Assembly: GCA_947253765.1 (NCBI GenBank) | Contig: CAMYAK010000003.1 | Span: 62,001-126,000 of the forward strand | DNA from: an uncultured Tissierellia bacterium | GTDB taxonomy: Bacteria; Bacillota; Clostridia; Tissierellales; Peptoniphilaceae | Length of the DNA: 64,000 bases | Direction: 5' to 3' | In this document: positions 50,390-57,922 of the stretch, piece after piece | Position numbering within the stretch: position 1 is the stretch's first letter | Layout of the letters: every line of letters starts with the position of its first letter | Position numbers and translations under genes: made by a program | Notes under the pieces: model-generated | Databases searched by the model: none | Seen by the model: the letters and a program-made list of their open reading frames with translations, nothing else | What the model was told of the DNA's origin: nothing

Positions 50390-50796
50390 ACTTTCATAAG
50401 GTGATAGAAGGGTTTTATGTCAAAGAGATCATTGACGACACGAAACTTATTATTAATTACGGGATCAAAGATGGAGCTAACCATGGGCAAATGGTCATTG
50501 TTTTTGATGCCATTTCAGAAGAAAGTGGCTCCAATGCTATTGATCCACTTGAAACAAAAAAAGACACTTTGGAGATAACTGAGACATACTTGAATTATTC
50601 GCTTTGTAGAAAAGTTGAGTATGGGCCAAGCCAGATCGACCTCATTGCTTCAACTTTAAGTCCTTTGTCTCCAATGACATCTCGTCAGAAAAGGATTGAA
50701 GCTTTCAAGGCTAATCAAGAAGAAATGTCCCACCGAACCGTCGAATTTGACAATACGATCCACACTGGTGACCCCGTACTGATTATTAACGATTAG
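50386..50796 (+). CDS. Hypothetical protein coupled to the repressor
   Basis: 136 residues. The ATG overlaps the repressor stop (ATGA). The core IINYGIKDGANHGQMVIVFD...IDPLETKKDTLEITETYLNYSLCRKV has the layout of a small beta-barrel domain seen in FlgT-like C-termini, which is a loose resemblance. Function unknown; co-expressed with the repressor in the lysogen. Confidence 0.6.
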   Translation: MNFHKVIEGFYVKEIIDDTKLIINYGIKDGANHGQMVIVFDAISEESGSNAIDPLETKKDTLEITETYLNYSLCRKVEYGPSQIDLIASTLSPLSPMTSRQKRIEAFKANQEEMSHRTVEFDNTIHTGDPVLIIND

Positions 50797-50800
50797 AATT

Positions 50801-50829
50801 TTGACAATACTTAGGATCTAGGTTACAAT
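50801..50829 (+). promoter_or_regulatory. Strong promoter of the Abi-associated small RNA
   Basis: TTGACA, 17 bases, TACAAT: near-consensus with ideal spacing. It begins five bases after the upstream stop codon and fires into a short non-coding segment ahead of the Abi gene. Confidence 0.85.
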
Positions 50830-50835
50830 AAGAGC

Positions 50836-50912
50836 AGATAAGTTTGTCTAGGATTAAGTTCCAGACTGTCGGGGAAATCCCTCCTGCTCTTGCAGGAGGG
50901 ATTTCTTTTTTT
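50836..50912 (+). ncRNA. Abi-associated small RNA ending in an intrinsic terminator
   Basis: About 75 nt predicted. It ends in a perfect 13-bp stem (AAATCCCTCCTGC with GCAGGAGGGATTT, 50875-50887 and 50892-50904) with a 4-base loop and seven T. The 5' segment AGAGCAG (50831-50837) can pair with CTGCTCT (50884-50890), which would disrupt the terminator, so two structures compete. I recall a structured RNA motif reported beside abiF genes; whether this is a member needs a covariance search. It may be both RNA partner and attenuator of the Abi gene. Confidence 0.7.
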
Positions 50913-50923
50913 AGGAGAGTCAA

Positions 50924-51958
50924 ATGGAATATGATAAGCCTTTCAAAAACTATGATGATTTACTCGATTATTTGGACAAACACTATGGCCTTACTATTTC
51001 AAATGTAGATACTGCAAAACAAATTTTAGAATCCGTTCCCTATTATGATTTAGTTAATGGATATAAAGAATCTTTTTTAGATGAGAACGAAAAATATTCT
51101 CAAGACCATAGCCTAGAGTTATTATATGCCTACCATGAATTTGATCGAGGCTTTCAAAACATACTCTTTAAATATTCGATCGATGTGGAAACAAAGTTCA
51201 AAAACATCATGGCTTATCGTCTGTCAGAAAAATATGGGGTTGACGTTGATGACTATTTAAATCCCAAGAATTTTAGCACACCTCGAAACAAAAGGCAGAG
51301 AGAAAAGCTAAAAGCAGCTCTTGATGATGCATGGGAAAGAAATAGAGGAAAAAATAATAATCCAACCAAATATTACATGCAACATCACAATCATGTTCCT
51401 GCATGGATTCTATTTAAAAACGTGCGATGGAATACCATTACTGATCTATACCAGTTTTTGAAGTCCGATGACAAGGGATATATCTTAAGCCGAATGGTAA
51501 AAATAAATTTGAAACAAGACGATTTGAATCGAGTCTTCTCGAATTCCATGTATATTGTTCGTAAAATGAGAAACCAAATTGCACATAATGGGAAATTTAC
51601 AACATACAGAATTAATAGTGAACATGCACTTCTGGTCAAGCAAATTGAGAAAGAGTTCGGATCTACTATGTTGAGAAATGTATATTTCAAAGGCAGTGAT
51701 GCTTATGCCATGATCATAGCCCTAATTATTTTATTAGGCGATTTAGATCGGGTCGCAAGAATGGCCCAAGATCTAGAAAAATTACTCGATTCTCAAGTAT
51801 TTCTCCCGGATTCGATATTGAAATCAAATTTTCGTGAAGACTACGTTTGGAATTCTTATTCAAGAGTAACTGGCATTCCTGTGGATTTTATTGATCGCTT
51901 TAGCGAATATTTAAGACAACATCCTGATTCAGTTCTAGAGGGAAATTATGGTATCTAG
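50924..51958 (+). CDS. Abi_2/AbiF-type abortive infection protein (HEPN RNase-like)
   Basis: 344 residues of the Abi_2 family (AbiD/AbiF type): KNYDDLLDYLDKHYGL at the N-terminus, NGYKESFLD, LYAYHEFDRGFQNILF. The HEPN-type signature MRNQIAHNGKF has Arg216 and His221 as the R-x4-H catalytic pair, so an RNase activity is expected. It follows the small RNA by 12 bases (AGGAGA as ribosome binding site), and its end overlaps immA by 11 bases. Position inside the lysogeny module implies expression in the lysogen and defence against other phages. Confidence 0.85.
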   Translation: MEYDKPFKNYDDLLDYLDKHYGLTISNVDTAKQILESVPYYDLVNGYKESFLDENEKYSQDHSLELLYAYHEFDRGFQNILFKYSIDVETKFKNIMAYRLSEKYGVDVDDYLNPKNFSTPRNKRQREKLKAALDDAWERNRGKNNNPTKYYMQHHNHVPAWILFKNVRWNTITDLYQFLKSDDKGYILSRMVKINLKQDDLNRVFSNSMYIVRKMRNQIAHNGKFTTYRINSEHALLVKQIEKEFGSTMLRNVYFKGSDAYAMIIALIILLGDLDRVARMAQDLEKLLDSQVFLPDSILKSNFREDYVWNSYSRVTGIPVDFIDRFSEYLRQHPDSVLEGNYGI

Positions 51959-52400
51959 TAAGGCAAAACAAATTAAAGAGATTGTAATCGGTATTAAGGA
52001 GAGCCACTCTTTTCTAAGCCTAGAAGAGCTCATTGAATCTATAGGGATTAATTTTGCCGTAGTACCCAGCGATTTGACTATTCTGGACGGCGACTTGGCC
52101 TGCTACTTTAAACTGAATGAAAAAGAACATATCTATCTCTCTGAAGCTTGCCCAAAAGAACAGGAAACTTTTGTGCTTGCCCACGAGCTAGGGCATGCCA
52201 TTCTTCATGATGTGGAGATGGCCCATTGCGGTTACCTGTACAAGAGCCGAAAGCTTGAGGAGGAGGCCGACTACTTTGCTATAAAGCTGCTTGAAGACAA
52301 CTATGAGCTCTTCGAGGGATACACTTCGAGCGATTATGTCTCACTATATGGGATCCGGGAAACGGCAACAGAATACACCATACGGAAAGAAGAGAAATGA
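51948..52400 (+). CDS. ImmA/IrrE-type metalloprotease, complete copy
   Basis: 150 residues. Zinc protease motif AHELGH at residues 78-83 with the third ligand in LEEEADYFA (about 104-106). Family members cleave helix-turn-helix repressors to induce mobile elements (ImmA of ICEBs1). Here the likely target is the CI-like repressor. GAGGG precedes the ATG, which overlaps the Abi stop; translation of the two is probably coupled. Confidence 0.87.
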   Translation: MVSSKAKQIKEIVIGIKESHSFLSLEELIESIGINFAVVPSDLTILDGDLACYFKLNEKEHIYLSEACPKEQETFVLAHELGHAILHDVEMAHCGYLYKSRKLEEEADYFAIKLLEDNYELFEGYTSSDYVSLYGIRETATEYTIRKEEK

Positions 52401-52750
52401 AGCGGAAAGGATTGAGTAGGCATGCCATGAATGACAAGATTTTTCTGTATCAAGATGATGATCGAAACGTAGTTGTTGATGTCATGTTTCAGGATGAAAC
52501 ATTCTGGTTGTCACAAAAGATGATGGCACAACTTTTTGATGTGACAAAACAATCCATCAGTTACCATCTGAATAATATTTTTATCGAGAATGAGTTGGAT
52601 CAAGATTCAGTTGTCAAAGAAATTTTGACAACTGCCTCCGATGGAAAGAAATACCCAACGTCGTTCTATAATCTCGATGCCATCATCGCTGTAGGCTACC
52701 GGGTAAACTCCAAGCAAGCAACCCGCTTCCGTCGAAGTAAAGGGGCGTAA
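52397..52750 (+). pseudogene. Truncated RhuM-family protein
   Basis: 117 residues. IFLYQDDDRNVVVDVMFQDETFWLSQKMMAQLFDV, SISYHLNNIF and FYNLDAIIAVGYRVNSKQATRFR match the N-terminal part of RhuM/virulence-associated DNA-binding proteins, normally ~330 residues. After ATRFR the frame turns into RRSKGA and stops, so about two thirds is missing. The second, truncated immA copy begins five bases later, suggesting a recombination junction here. Confidence 0.75.
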
Positions 52751-52755
52751 ACAAG

Positions 52756-53100
52756 ATGAACAGGAAAGACATTGAGGATATAGTAGTTGGCATTAAAGAG
52801 TGCTACTCTTTTCTATCCCTTGAAGAGCTAATCGAGGCTATCGGGATAGAGCTTAAGCTGGTATCTCCGGACTCTTTCATCCTTGACGGTTCTTACGCTT
52901 GCTATCTAAGGCTTGATGATCGTGAGATCATATATCTATCATATGAGTGTCCGTATGAGCTGCAAGCAAAGGTTCTGGCTCATGAGCTGGGACATGCTAT
53001 CCTTCACGATGTAGAGATGGCCCACTATGGGCTTCTATTTAAAAGCCGGCGTATGGAAGAGGAAGCGGACTACTTTGCGGAGTTGTTGATGATTTTTTAG
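52756..53100 (+). pseudogene. Truncated second ImmA/IrrE-type copy
   Basis: 114 residues, a clear paralogue of 51948-52400: IKECYSFLSLEELIEAIGIEL, LAHELGHAILHDVEMAHYG and MEEEADYFA. It retains all three zinc ligands but ends abruptly (ELLMIF) where the full copy continues about 38 residues. It might still fold as a minimal protease; equally it may be dead. Confidence 0.75.
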
Positions 53101-53133
53101 GAGGAATTAGTAAACCATTTAAGGAGGACGTTA

Positions 53134-53985
53134 ATGGATCTAAATCAAATCAAATTATTCGAAGGTAAAGGCGTTCGCTCTGCATGGGATCGGGACAAAG
53201 AAGAATGGTATTTCAGCGTTGTTGATGTTATAGGAGTGTTGACGGAAAGCAATAATCCTCGAGATTATTGGTATAGAGTAAAAAAAAGAATGACAGAGGA
53301 AGAGAAAAGTGAGTTGTCGACAATCTGTCGACAACTGAAACTGGAATCCTCCGATGGAAAAAAATACAATACCGATGTTGCCGATATGCAGGGCATTTTT
53401 CGTATAATCCAATCCATCCCATCCCCTAAAGCTGAACCATTTAAGATGTGGTTGGCTAAGGTTGGCAAGGAAAGAATTGACGAAACCATTGATCCGGAAC
53501 TCGCTATTGAAAGAGCCAGAAATACCTATCGCAAAAAAGGCTACGACGAAAAATGGATTCAGCAGCGTATGATGACCATACGTGCTAGAAATGAGTTAAC
53601 GGATGAATGGAAAGCTCATGGAGTAAAACAGGGCTGGGAGTATGCGAGCCTCACTGATGCCTTAACGTTAGAATGGGCCGGCATGACCACTAGAGATTAT
53701 AAAGATCTTAAGAACCTAAAAAAAGAGAATCTGAGAGATAATATGTCCACCTTAGAGTTGGCCTTAAATATGGTAGCGGAAGCAACAACCACCGAACTCA
53801 CCCGAGCAAAGAACCCACAGGGATATGAAGAGAACAAAAAAGTTGCGAAAGAAGGTGGACGGATAGCCGGGAATACACGCAAGGAAATTGAATCTAGAAC
53901 AGGCCGACCAGTAATCACCAGCAAAAACGCAAAAGATTTTCAGATTGAATCTCCTAGAAGTCTTGAGATAAATGAAGATAAATAA
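53134..53985 (+). CDS. BRO N-terminal/DinD-like phage protein
   Basis: 283 residues. The N-terminal ~110 residues (WDRDKEEWYFSVVDVIGVLTESNNPRDYW...DMQGIFRIIQS) are a BRO-N DNA-binding domain of the antirepressor type. The C-terminal part (RARNELTDEWKAHGVKQGWEYASLTDALTLEWAGMT..., STLELALNMVAEATTTEL) resembles DinD. AAGGAGG lies just upstream. A fragment of a related gene survives at 919-1041. Possible antirepressor or DNA-damage-linked function; not proven. Confidence 0.8.
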   Translation: MDLNQIKLFEGKGVRSAWDRDKEEWYFSVVDVIGVLTESNNPRDYWYRVKKRMTEEEKSELSTICRQLKLESSDGKKYNTDVADMQGIFRIIQSIPSPKAEPFKMWLAKVGKERIDETIDPELAIERARNTYRKKGYDEKWIQQRMMTIRARNELTDEWKAHGVKQGWEYASLTDALTLEWAGMTTRDYKDLKNLKKENLRDNMSTLELALNMVAEATTTELTRAKNPQGYEENKKVAKEGGRIAGNTRKEIESRTGRPVITSKNAKDFQIESPRSLEINEDK

Positions 53986-54016
53986 AAAAGATAACCCCGG
54001 GCACCAGGAGGCCGTT

Positions 54017-55123
54017 ATGTCAATTAAAAAATACAAAACAAAGTCCGGAATTAAATACATGTTTACAGAACACTTGGGAATTAACCCCATAACGGGGAAA
54101 CGTGTTCTGGTTACAAGGCGTGGGTTTCTATCTAAAAAAGAGGCCCAGTCTAAGCTTAATGAGCTTAAATATGAGTTTGATAATGGGATCTTTGATGGTG
54201 GCTCTTTTGATACTTTCGGCAATGTCTATGAGATGTGGAGAGATATTTATAAAGATAGGGTTAAAGAGTCTACCTTAAACAAGACGGATACTAGCTTTAA
54301 GATACATATACTTCCTATCTTTGAAGATGTAAAAATTAAGGATATAACCCCTATAATGTGCCAGGATTTTGCCAACGGTTTATCCAAGATCTATAAGAAC
54401 TACAACAAGGTTTATATGTATGCTTCCGCTGTATATGAGCATGCCTTTAAAATGGGGATAACGTCTACTCCCAATCCCTTTAAAAGGATCTTTGCCCCTA
54501 AGATTGACAGAAAGCCAAAAGACAAAGATTTCTTTGACGGCAAAGAAATAATACCATTTCTTGAAAACATAAAGTCTGAAAAATGGAGGGTATATTTTAG
54601 AGTGCTTGCCTTTACAGGTTTAAGACGTGGTGAGGGCCTAGCTCTACAATGGAATGATATCGACTTTAAAGAAAAGACCCTGTCAATTCAAAGAACCCTA
54701 ACCTTAGGCGAAAGCAATGTTCAGTATGTTGATACTCCTAAAACCCAATCGGGAAATAGAATTATTGCCCTTGATGATGAAACTTTAAGACAATTACGGA
54801 ACTGGAAAGCAAAACAAAAAGTCATAAGTCTTCAAGGTTGGGTTTTCCCCAACGAAAAAGGAAGAATGACAATGGTAACTAAACCCTATCAGGCCCTTAA
54901 AAAGGCCCTAAAGGAGCAAGGAATAGATAAGAATATCACTGTACACTCTTTTAGGCATACACACTGTTCCCTGCTCTTTGAAGCGGGCTGGAGCCTTAAA
55001 GAGGTACAAGAACGGTTAGGCTGGTCGGATGCTAATACTTGCTTAAATGTTTATTACCATGTAACAGAAAGTAGAAAAGTAAAAGCCGTTGATGACTTTT
55101 TGGATTACGTAAAAACATTATGA
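54017..55123 (+). CDS. int: Tyrosine site-specific integrase
   Basis: 368 residues from ATG 54017, with AGGAGG five bases upstream; a longer frame overlaps the BRO gene. N-terminal arm-binding domain (YKTKSGIKYMFTEHLGINPITGKRV), core-binding domain (FGNVYEMWRDIYKDRVKESTLNKT), then the catalytic domain. Visible catalytic residues are R in TGLRRGEG, H-x-x-R in HSFRHTHC, H/W in WSDANTC, and Tyr in NVYYHVTE. Inserts the phage at tRNA-Val, about 200 bases away, and binds the arm repeats at both ends. Confidence 0.94.
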   Translation: MSIKKYKTKSGIKYMFTEHLGINPITGKRVLVTRRGFLSKKEAQSKLNELKYEFDNGIFDGGSFDTFGNVYEMWRDIYKDRVKESTLNKTDTSFKIHILPIFEDVKIKDITPIMCQDFANGLSKIYKNYNKVYMYASAVYEHAFKMGITSTPNPFKRIFAPKIDRKPKDKDFFDGKEIIPFLENIKSEKWRVYFRVLAFTGLRRGEGLALQWNDIDFKEKTLSIQRTLTLGESNVQYVDTPKTQSGNRIIALDDETLRQLRNWKAKQKVISLQGWVFPNEKGRMTMVTKPYQALKKALKEQGIDKNITVHSFRHTHCSLLFEAGWSLKEVQERLGWSDANTCLNVYYHVTESRKVKAVDDFLDYVKTL

Positions 55124-55132
55124 CTTTAATTA

Positions 55133-55162
55133 TGGGGCTATTGATTATAGCCCTATTTCTTT
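55133..55162 (+). terminator. Terminator of the integrase gene
   Basis: GGGGCTAT, 6-base loop, ATAGCCC and TATTTCTTT just after the int stop. A second, longer-loop inverted repeat with the same AATAGCCC/GGGCTATT arms lies at about 55249-55292. Confidence 0.7.
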
Positions 55163-55170
55163 GCCCAATT

Positions 55171-55195
55171 TGTGATAACATTTGTGATAACATTT
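55171..55195. repeat. Right integrase arm-type repeats
   Basis: Two tandem copies of TGTGATAACATT, about 124 bases inside attR and in the same orientation as the TTGATAACATT pair near attL. Confidence 0.6.
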
Positions 55196-55318
55196 TTAAT
55201 GAATAAACGGTGAATAACGGGTATTAACAGGTTTAAGAGAAAATTAAAAATAGCCCTCAAAGCCTTGAAAATGCTTGTATGCGGGCTATTTAGCGGTTTT
55301 AGAAAATTTTATAAAAAA

Positions 55319-55339
55319 CCATAAATGGAGAATCGGGGA
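55319..55339. other. attR core within the 3' end of tRNA-Val
   Basis: 21 bases identical to attL (21667-21687). Bases 55326-55339 are the 3' end of the tRNA, so integration leaves the tRNA intact at this side. Confidence 0.9.
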
Positions 55340-55399
55340 CTCGAACCCCGGACCTCCTCGATGTGAACGAGGCGCGCTAACCAACTGTGCCAATTCTCC
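55326..55399 (-). tRNA. tRNA-Val(CAC)
   Basis: 74 nt on the minus strand. Acceptor arms GGAGAAT and ATTCTCC with discriminator A, D-arm GGTTAGCGC, anticodon stem CCTCG/CGAGG with loop TTCACAT (anticodon CAC), and T-loop GTTCGAGTC. CCA is not encoded. It is the prophage insertion target. It lies in the same direction as and downstream of rplL. Confidence 0.95.
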
Positions 55400-55419
55400 A
55401 AGACATAATAATAGCTATT

Positions 55420-55449
55420 GAAAGAGGCTCCGAAAACTTTCGGAACCTC
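55420..55449 (-). terminator. Terminator after rplL
   Basis: Stem of GAGG and TCCGAAA with TTTCGGA and CCTC (one mismatch), loop of two bases, then TTTCAAT on the minus strand. It separates rplL from tRNA-Val. Confidence 0.7.
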
Positions 55450-55469
55450 TCAATGCTTCGCATGATAAC

Positions 55470-55856
55470 TTACTTAACTTCGACTTCAGCGCCGGCTTCT
55501 TCAAGCTCAGCCTTAATCTTTTCAGCTTCGTCCTTTGAAACCTTCTCTTTAACCGGCTTCGGTGCCTCGTCAACGAGAGCTTTAGCTTCTTTAAGTCCAA
55601 GACCTGTAACAGTCTTAACAACTTTAATAACGTTGATCTTGCCCTGGCCCGGGTTTGTAAGGATAACGTCAAATTCAGTCTTCTCAGCTTCTGCTGCACC
55701 GGCTGCACCGGCTGCTGCTACCGGAGCTGCTGCTGCTACCGGAGCTGCTGCTGAAACACCAAATTCTTCTTCAAGAGCAGATACGAGTTCTGCCAATTCC
55801 AAAACTGTCAATTCTTTTACTTGTTCAACCAAGTTTGTTACTTTTTCAGATGCCAT
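55470..55856 (-). CDS. rplL: Ribosomal protein L7/L12
   Basis: 128 residues. N-terminal dimerisation domain (KVTNLVEQVKELTVLELAELVSALEEEFGV), an Ala/Pro/Gly-rich hinge, and the C-terminal factor-binding domain (EFDVILTNPGQGKINVIKVVK, TGLGLKEAKALVDEAP). Forms the ribosomal stalk with L10. Followed here by a terminator and tRNA-Val instead of rpoB. Confidence 0.97.
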   Translation of the reverse strand: MASEKVTNLVEQVKELTVLELAELVSALEEEFGVSAAAPVAAAAPVAAAGAAGAAEAEKTEFDVILTNPGQGKINVIKVVKTVTGLGLKEAKALVDEAPKPVKEKVSKDEAEKIKAELEEAGAEVEVK

Positions 55857-55905
55857 TTTAAATCCTCCTGAATATACTAATTAAAATTAAATATCTTTTA
55901 AATCC

Positions 55906-55932
55906 GGCTGCCTCAACCTAGGTCAGGCAACC
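55906..55932 (-). promoter_or_regulatory. Intercistronic stem between rplJ and rplL
   Basis: GGTTGCCT pairs with AGGCAGCC around an 11-base loop. No T-run. May be a processing or stability signal helping to produce more L12 than L10; inferred. Confidence 0.4.
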
Positions 55933-55945
55933 CGCCAAAGCAAGC

Positions 55946-56485
55946 TTAAGCTGCTTCTCCGTCTTTCTTTTCTTTAACTGCGTTAAGCGCATAAACCAAG
56001 CTGGAAAGGGTAGCCTTGGAAACCTGTGCAAGACCGGTGATAGGTCCTTGCAGGGCACGCAACAGCATGCTGAGCAGCACTTCTTTTGTAGGCAGTTTGG
56101 ACAGGGCTATAACTTCTTCGCTTCCTATAACCTTGCCGTCAACTATACCGGCCTTGATGATGAGTTTTTCCTCATTATCTTTGGCATACTCTTCAACGAT
56201 CTTCGGTCCTGATACTATGTCTTCCTTTGAGAAAGCATAGGCATTAGGTCCTTCCAGATATGCATCAAATCCTTCATATCCCAAATCTTCAAGAGCCCGG
56301 CTAACCATGGTGTTTTTATAAACCTTGTAGCATACGCCCGCTTCCCTGAACTTCTCTCTCAGTTCAGTTATGTCCTGTACGTTGATCCCCTTGTACTCGA
56401 CCATAACCATAGACTTGGAGCTTTCAAGCTGTTCTTTTATCTCTTCGACAACTTGTTGCTTTTTAGCTAATGTCTGTTCCTTCAA
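55946..56485 (-). CDS. rplJ: Ribosomal protein L10
   Basis: 179 residues from a TTG start preceded by GGGAGGTGA. Family motifs KSMVMVEYKGINVQDITELREKFR, YKVYKNTMVSRAL and EGPNAYAF. Anchors L7/L12 dimers on the ribosome and represses its own operon through the leader upstream. Confidence 0.96.
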   Translation of the reverse strand: MKEQTLAKKQQVVEEIKEQLESSKSMVMVEYKGINVQDITELREKFREAGVCYKVYKNTMVSRALEDLGYEGFDAYLEGPNAYAFSKEDIVSGPKIVEEYAKDNEEKLIIKAGIVDGKVIGSEEVIALSKLPTKEVLLSMLLRALQGPITGLAQVSKATLSSLVYALNAVKEKKDGEAA

Positions 56486-56500
56486 ATTTTCTCACCTCCC

Positions 56501-56611
56501 ACGGCTACTCAAATTAAAAATTCCCCCACGCCGAGACATGGAGGAATGGAAAATCATATCATCCACCTCTACAGGAAATTAAGCTTTCGCACCTGTGGTC
56601 TTCGGTAGCCG
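56501..56611 (-). promoter_or_regulatory. L10 leader (rplJL autoregulation)
   Basis: The minus strand shows the conserved L10-binding leader: closing stem GGCTAC/GTAGCC, the CCGAAGACCACAGGTGCGAA segment, AAGCTTAATTTCCTGTAGAGG, and GGAGG-containing 3' part. L10(-L12) binding to this RNA controls rplJL expression in Firmicutes. Confidence 0.9.
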
Positions 56612-56657
56612 TATAGAATATTATCAAATTTATTTTTTTAATGCAAGCCTGATAAGC

Positions 56658-57365
56658 TTAAGCCTTGCCAATTTCCATCAAAGCAGTTGTATCAAGCGGA
56701 ATTCCGGGGCCCATTGTGTTTGCCACGGTTACCGACTTGAGATACTTGCCCTTTGATGATGCCGGCTTGGCCTTTACTACAGCACCTATAACTGTGCTGA
56801 GGTTATCAAAAAGCTGGTCCTCGGTAAATGAGATCTTTCCTGCTAAAACATGAACTAGATTCTGTTTATCTGTCCTGTACTCAACCTTACCTGATTTAAC
56901 CTCGCTTATGGCCTTTTTAACATCCATAGTAACTGTTCCTGCCTTGGGGTTAGGCATGAGGCCGCGCGGACCAAGTACGCGTCCCAATTTACCCATCTGG
57001 CCCATCATGTCAGGTGTGGCAATGGCAACGTCGAAATCAAACCAACCTTCGTTCTGAACCTTATCTACAAGGTCCTCGCCTGCAAAGTCCGCTCCGGCTT
57101 CCTTAGCTTCTTCAGCCTTTGGACCCTTGGCGAAAACTGCAACTCTTACAGATTTTCCTGTTCCGTGCGGAAGCACAACTGTTCCTCTAACCTGCTGGTC
57201 AGCGTGTCTTGAGTCAACTCCCAATCTGAAGTGCAATTCCACGGTTTCATCAAAATTAGCCGTATGGGTTTTCTTCAAAAGTTCAACGGCTTCTTTAAGA
57301 CTATAGCTTCCATGACGGTCAACAAGTTTTACCGCCTCTAAATATTTTTTACCTTTTTTACCCAT
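56658..57365 (-). CDS. rplA: Ribosomal protein L1
   Basis: 235 residues, normal length. Motifs ELHFRLGVDSRHADQQVRGTVVLPHGTGK and MPNPKAGTV, with KVEYRTDKQNLVHVLAGK. Builds the L1 stalk and in many bacteria represses its own mRNA. It lies 41 bases after rplK. Confidence 0.97.
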   Translation of the reverse strand: MGKKGKKYLEAVKLVDRHGSYSLKEAVELLKKTHTANFDETVELHFRLGVDSRHADQQVRGTVVLPHGTGKSVRVAVFAKGPKAEEAKEAGADFAGEDLVDKVQNEGWFDFDVAIATPDMMGQMGKLGRVLGPRGLMPNPKAGTVTMDVKKAISEVKSGKVEYRTDKQNLVHVLAGKISFTEDQLFDNLSTVIGAVVKAKPASSKGKYLKSVTVANTMGPGIPLDTTALMEIGKA

Positions 57366-57406
57366 TTCTTCCTCCTTGTGGTACTAGCGGAAATTCCTCC
57401 CACTGA

Positions 57407-57832
57407 CTACTCTTCCACCGTGATTCCCATGGAACGGGCTGTTCCTGCTATCATGCTCATTGCCGCTTCAATTGAACCGGCGTTCAAATCGGGTTTCTTG
57501 ATCTCAGCTATCTTTTTAAGCTGATCTTTTGTGAGCTTACCAACCTTGTTCTTGTTGGGTTCTCCCGATGCCTTTTCCAAGCCCAGTTCTTTTTTAATCA
57601 AAACGGGTGCCGGCGGTGTCTTTGTTATAAAGGTGAAAGAACGATCCTGATAAATTGTCATTACTACCGGGATTATCATACCGGGCTGATCAGCTGTCTT
57701 GGCATTGAAAGCTTTAACAAATTCCATTATGTTAACGCCATGGGGGCCAAGTGCTGTACCTACCGGTGGTGCAGGCGATGCTGCTCCGGCGGGAATTTGA
57801 AGTTTTACTATTGCACTTACTTGTTTAGCCAT
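57407..57832 (-). CDS. rplK: Ribosomal protein L11
   Basis: 141 residues from the second of two adjacent ATGs, which has better spacing (5 bases) from AGGAGG. Signature KLQIPAGAASPAPPVGTALGPHGVNIMEF and the C-terminal EAAMSMIAGTARSMGI. Part of the GTPase-associated centre. Confidence 0.97.
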   Translation of the reverse strand: MAKQVSAIVKLQIPAGAASPAPPVGTALGPHGVNIMEFVKAFNAKTADQPGMIIPVVMTIYQDRSFTFITKTPPAPVLIKKELGLEKASGEPNKNKVGKLTKDQLKKIAEIKKPDLNAGSIEAAMSMIAGTARSMGITVEE

Positions 57833-57856
57833 CATATCCTCCTAAGGATGATGCTC

Positions 57857-57887
57857 GTGGTCTATGGGGTAAGCGCCCCCCTTCCAC
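57857..57887 (-). promoter_or_regulatory. Probable L1-binding leader upstream of rplK
   Basis: The minus strand reads GTGG ... GGGG/CCCC ... CCAC, a short internally looped hairpin (57857-57887) about 25 bases before the rplK start. Position and shape fit the L1-responsive leaders of rplK-rplA operons. Confidence 0.5.
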
Positions 57888-57922
57888 TAACATCTATTAA
57901 TAAACATTTTTCTTTTCTTATC

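Larger units (their letters stand above)
21667..55339. mobile_element. Integrated HK97-like, siphovirus-type prophage at tRNA-Val(CAC)
   Basis: Bounded by identical 21-bp att cores, with a tyrosine integrase beside attR, inverted lysogeny and early modules around a divergent promoter switch, and a full set of packaging, head, tail and lysis genes. Every structural slot looks filled and no frameshift is visible in late genes apart from the programmed one. The prophage may therefore be inducible, though this is inferred. A long tape measure and Dit/Tal/BppU genes with no sheath gene indicate a long non-contractile tail. Confidence 0.92.
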
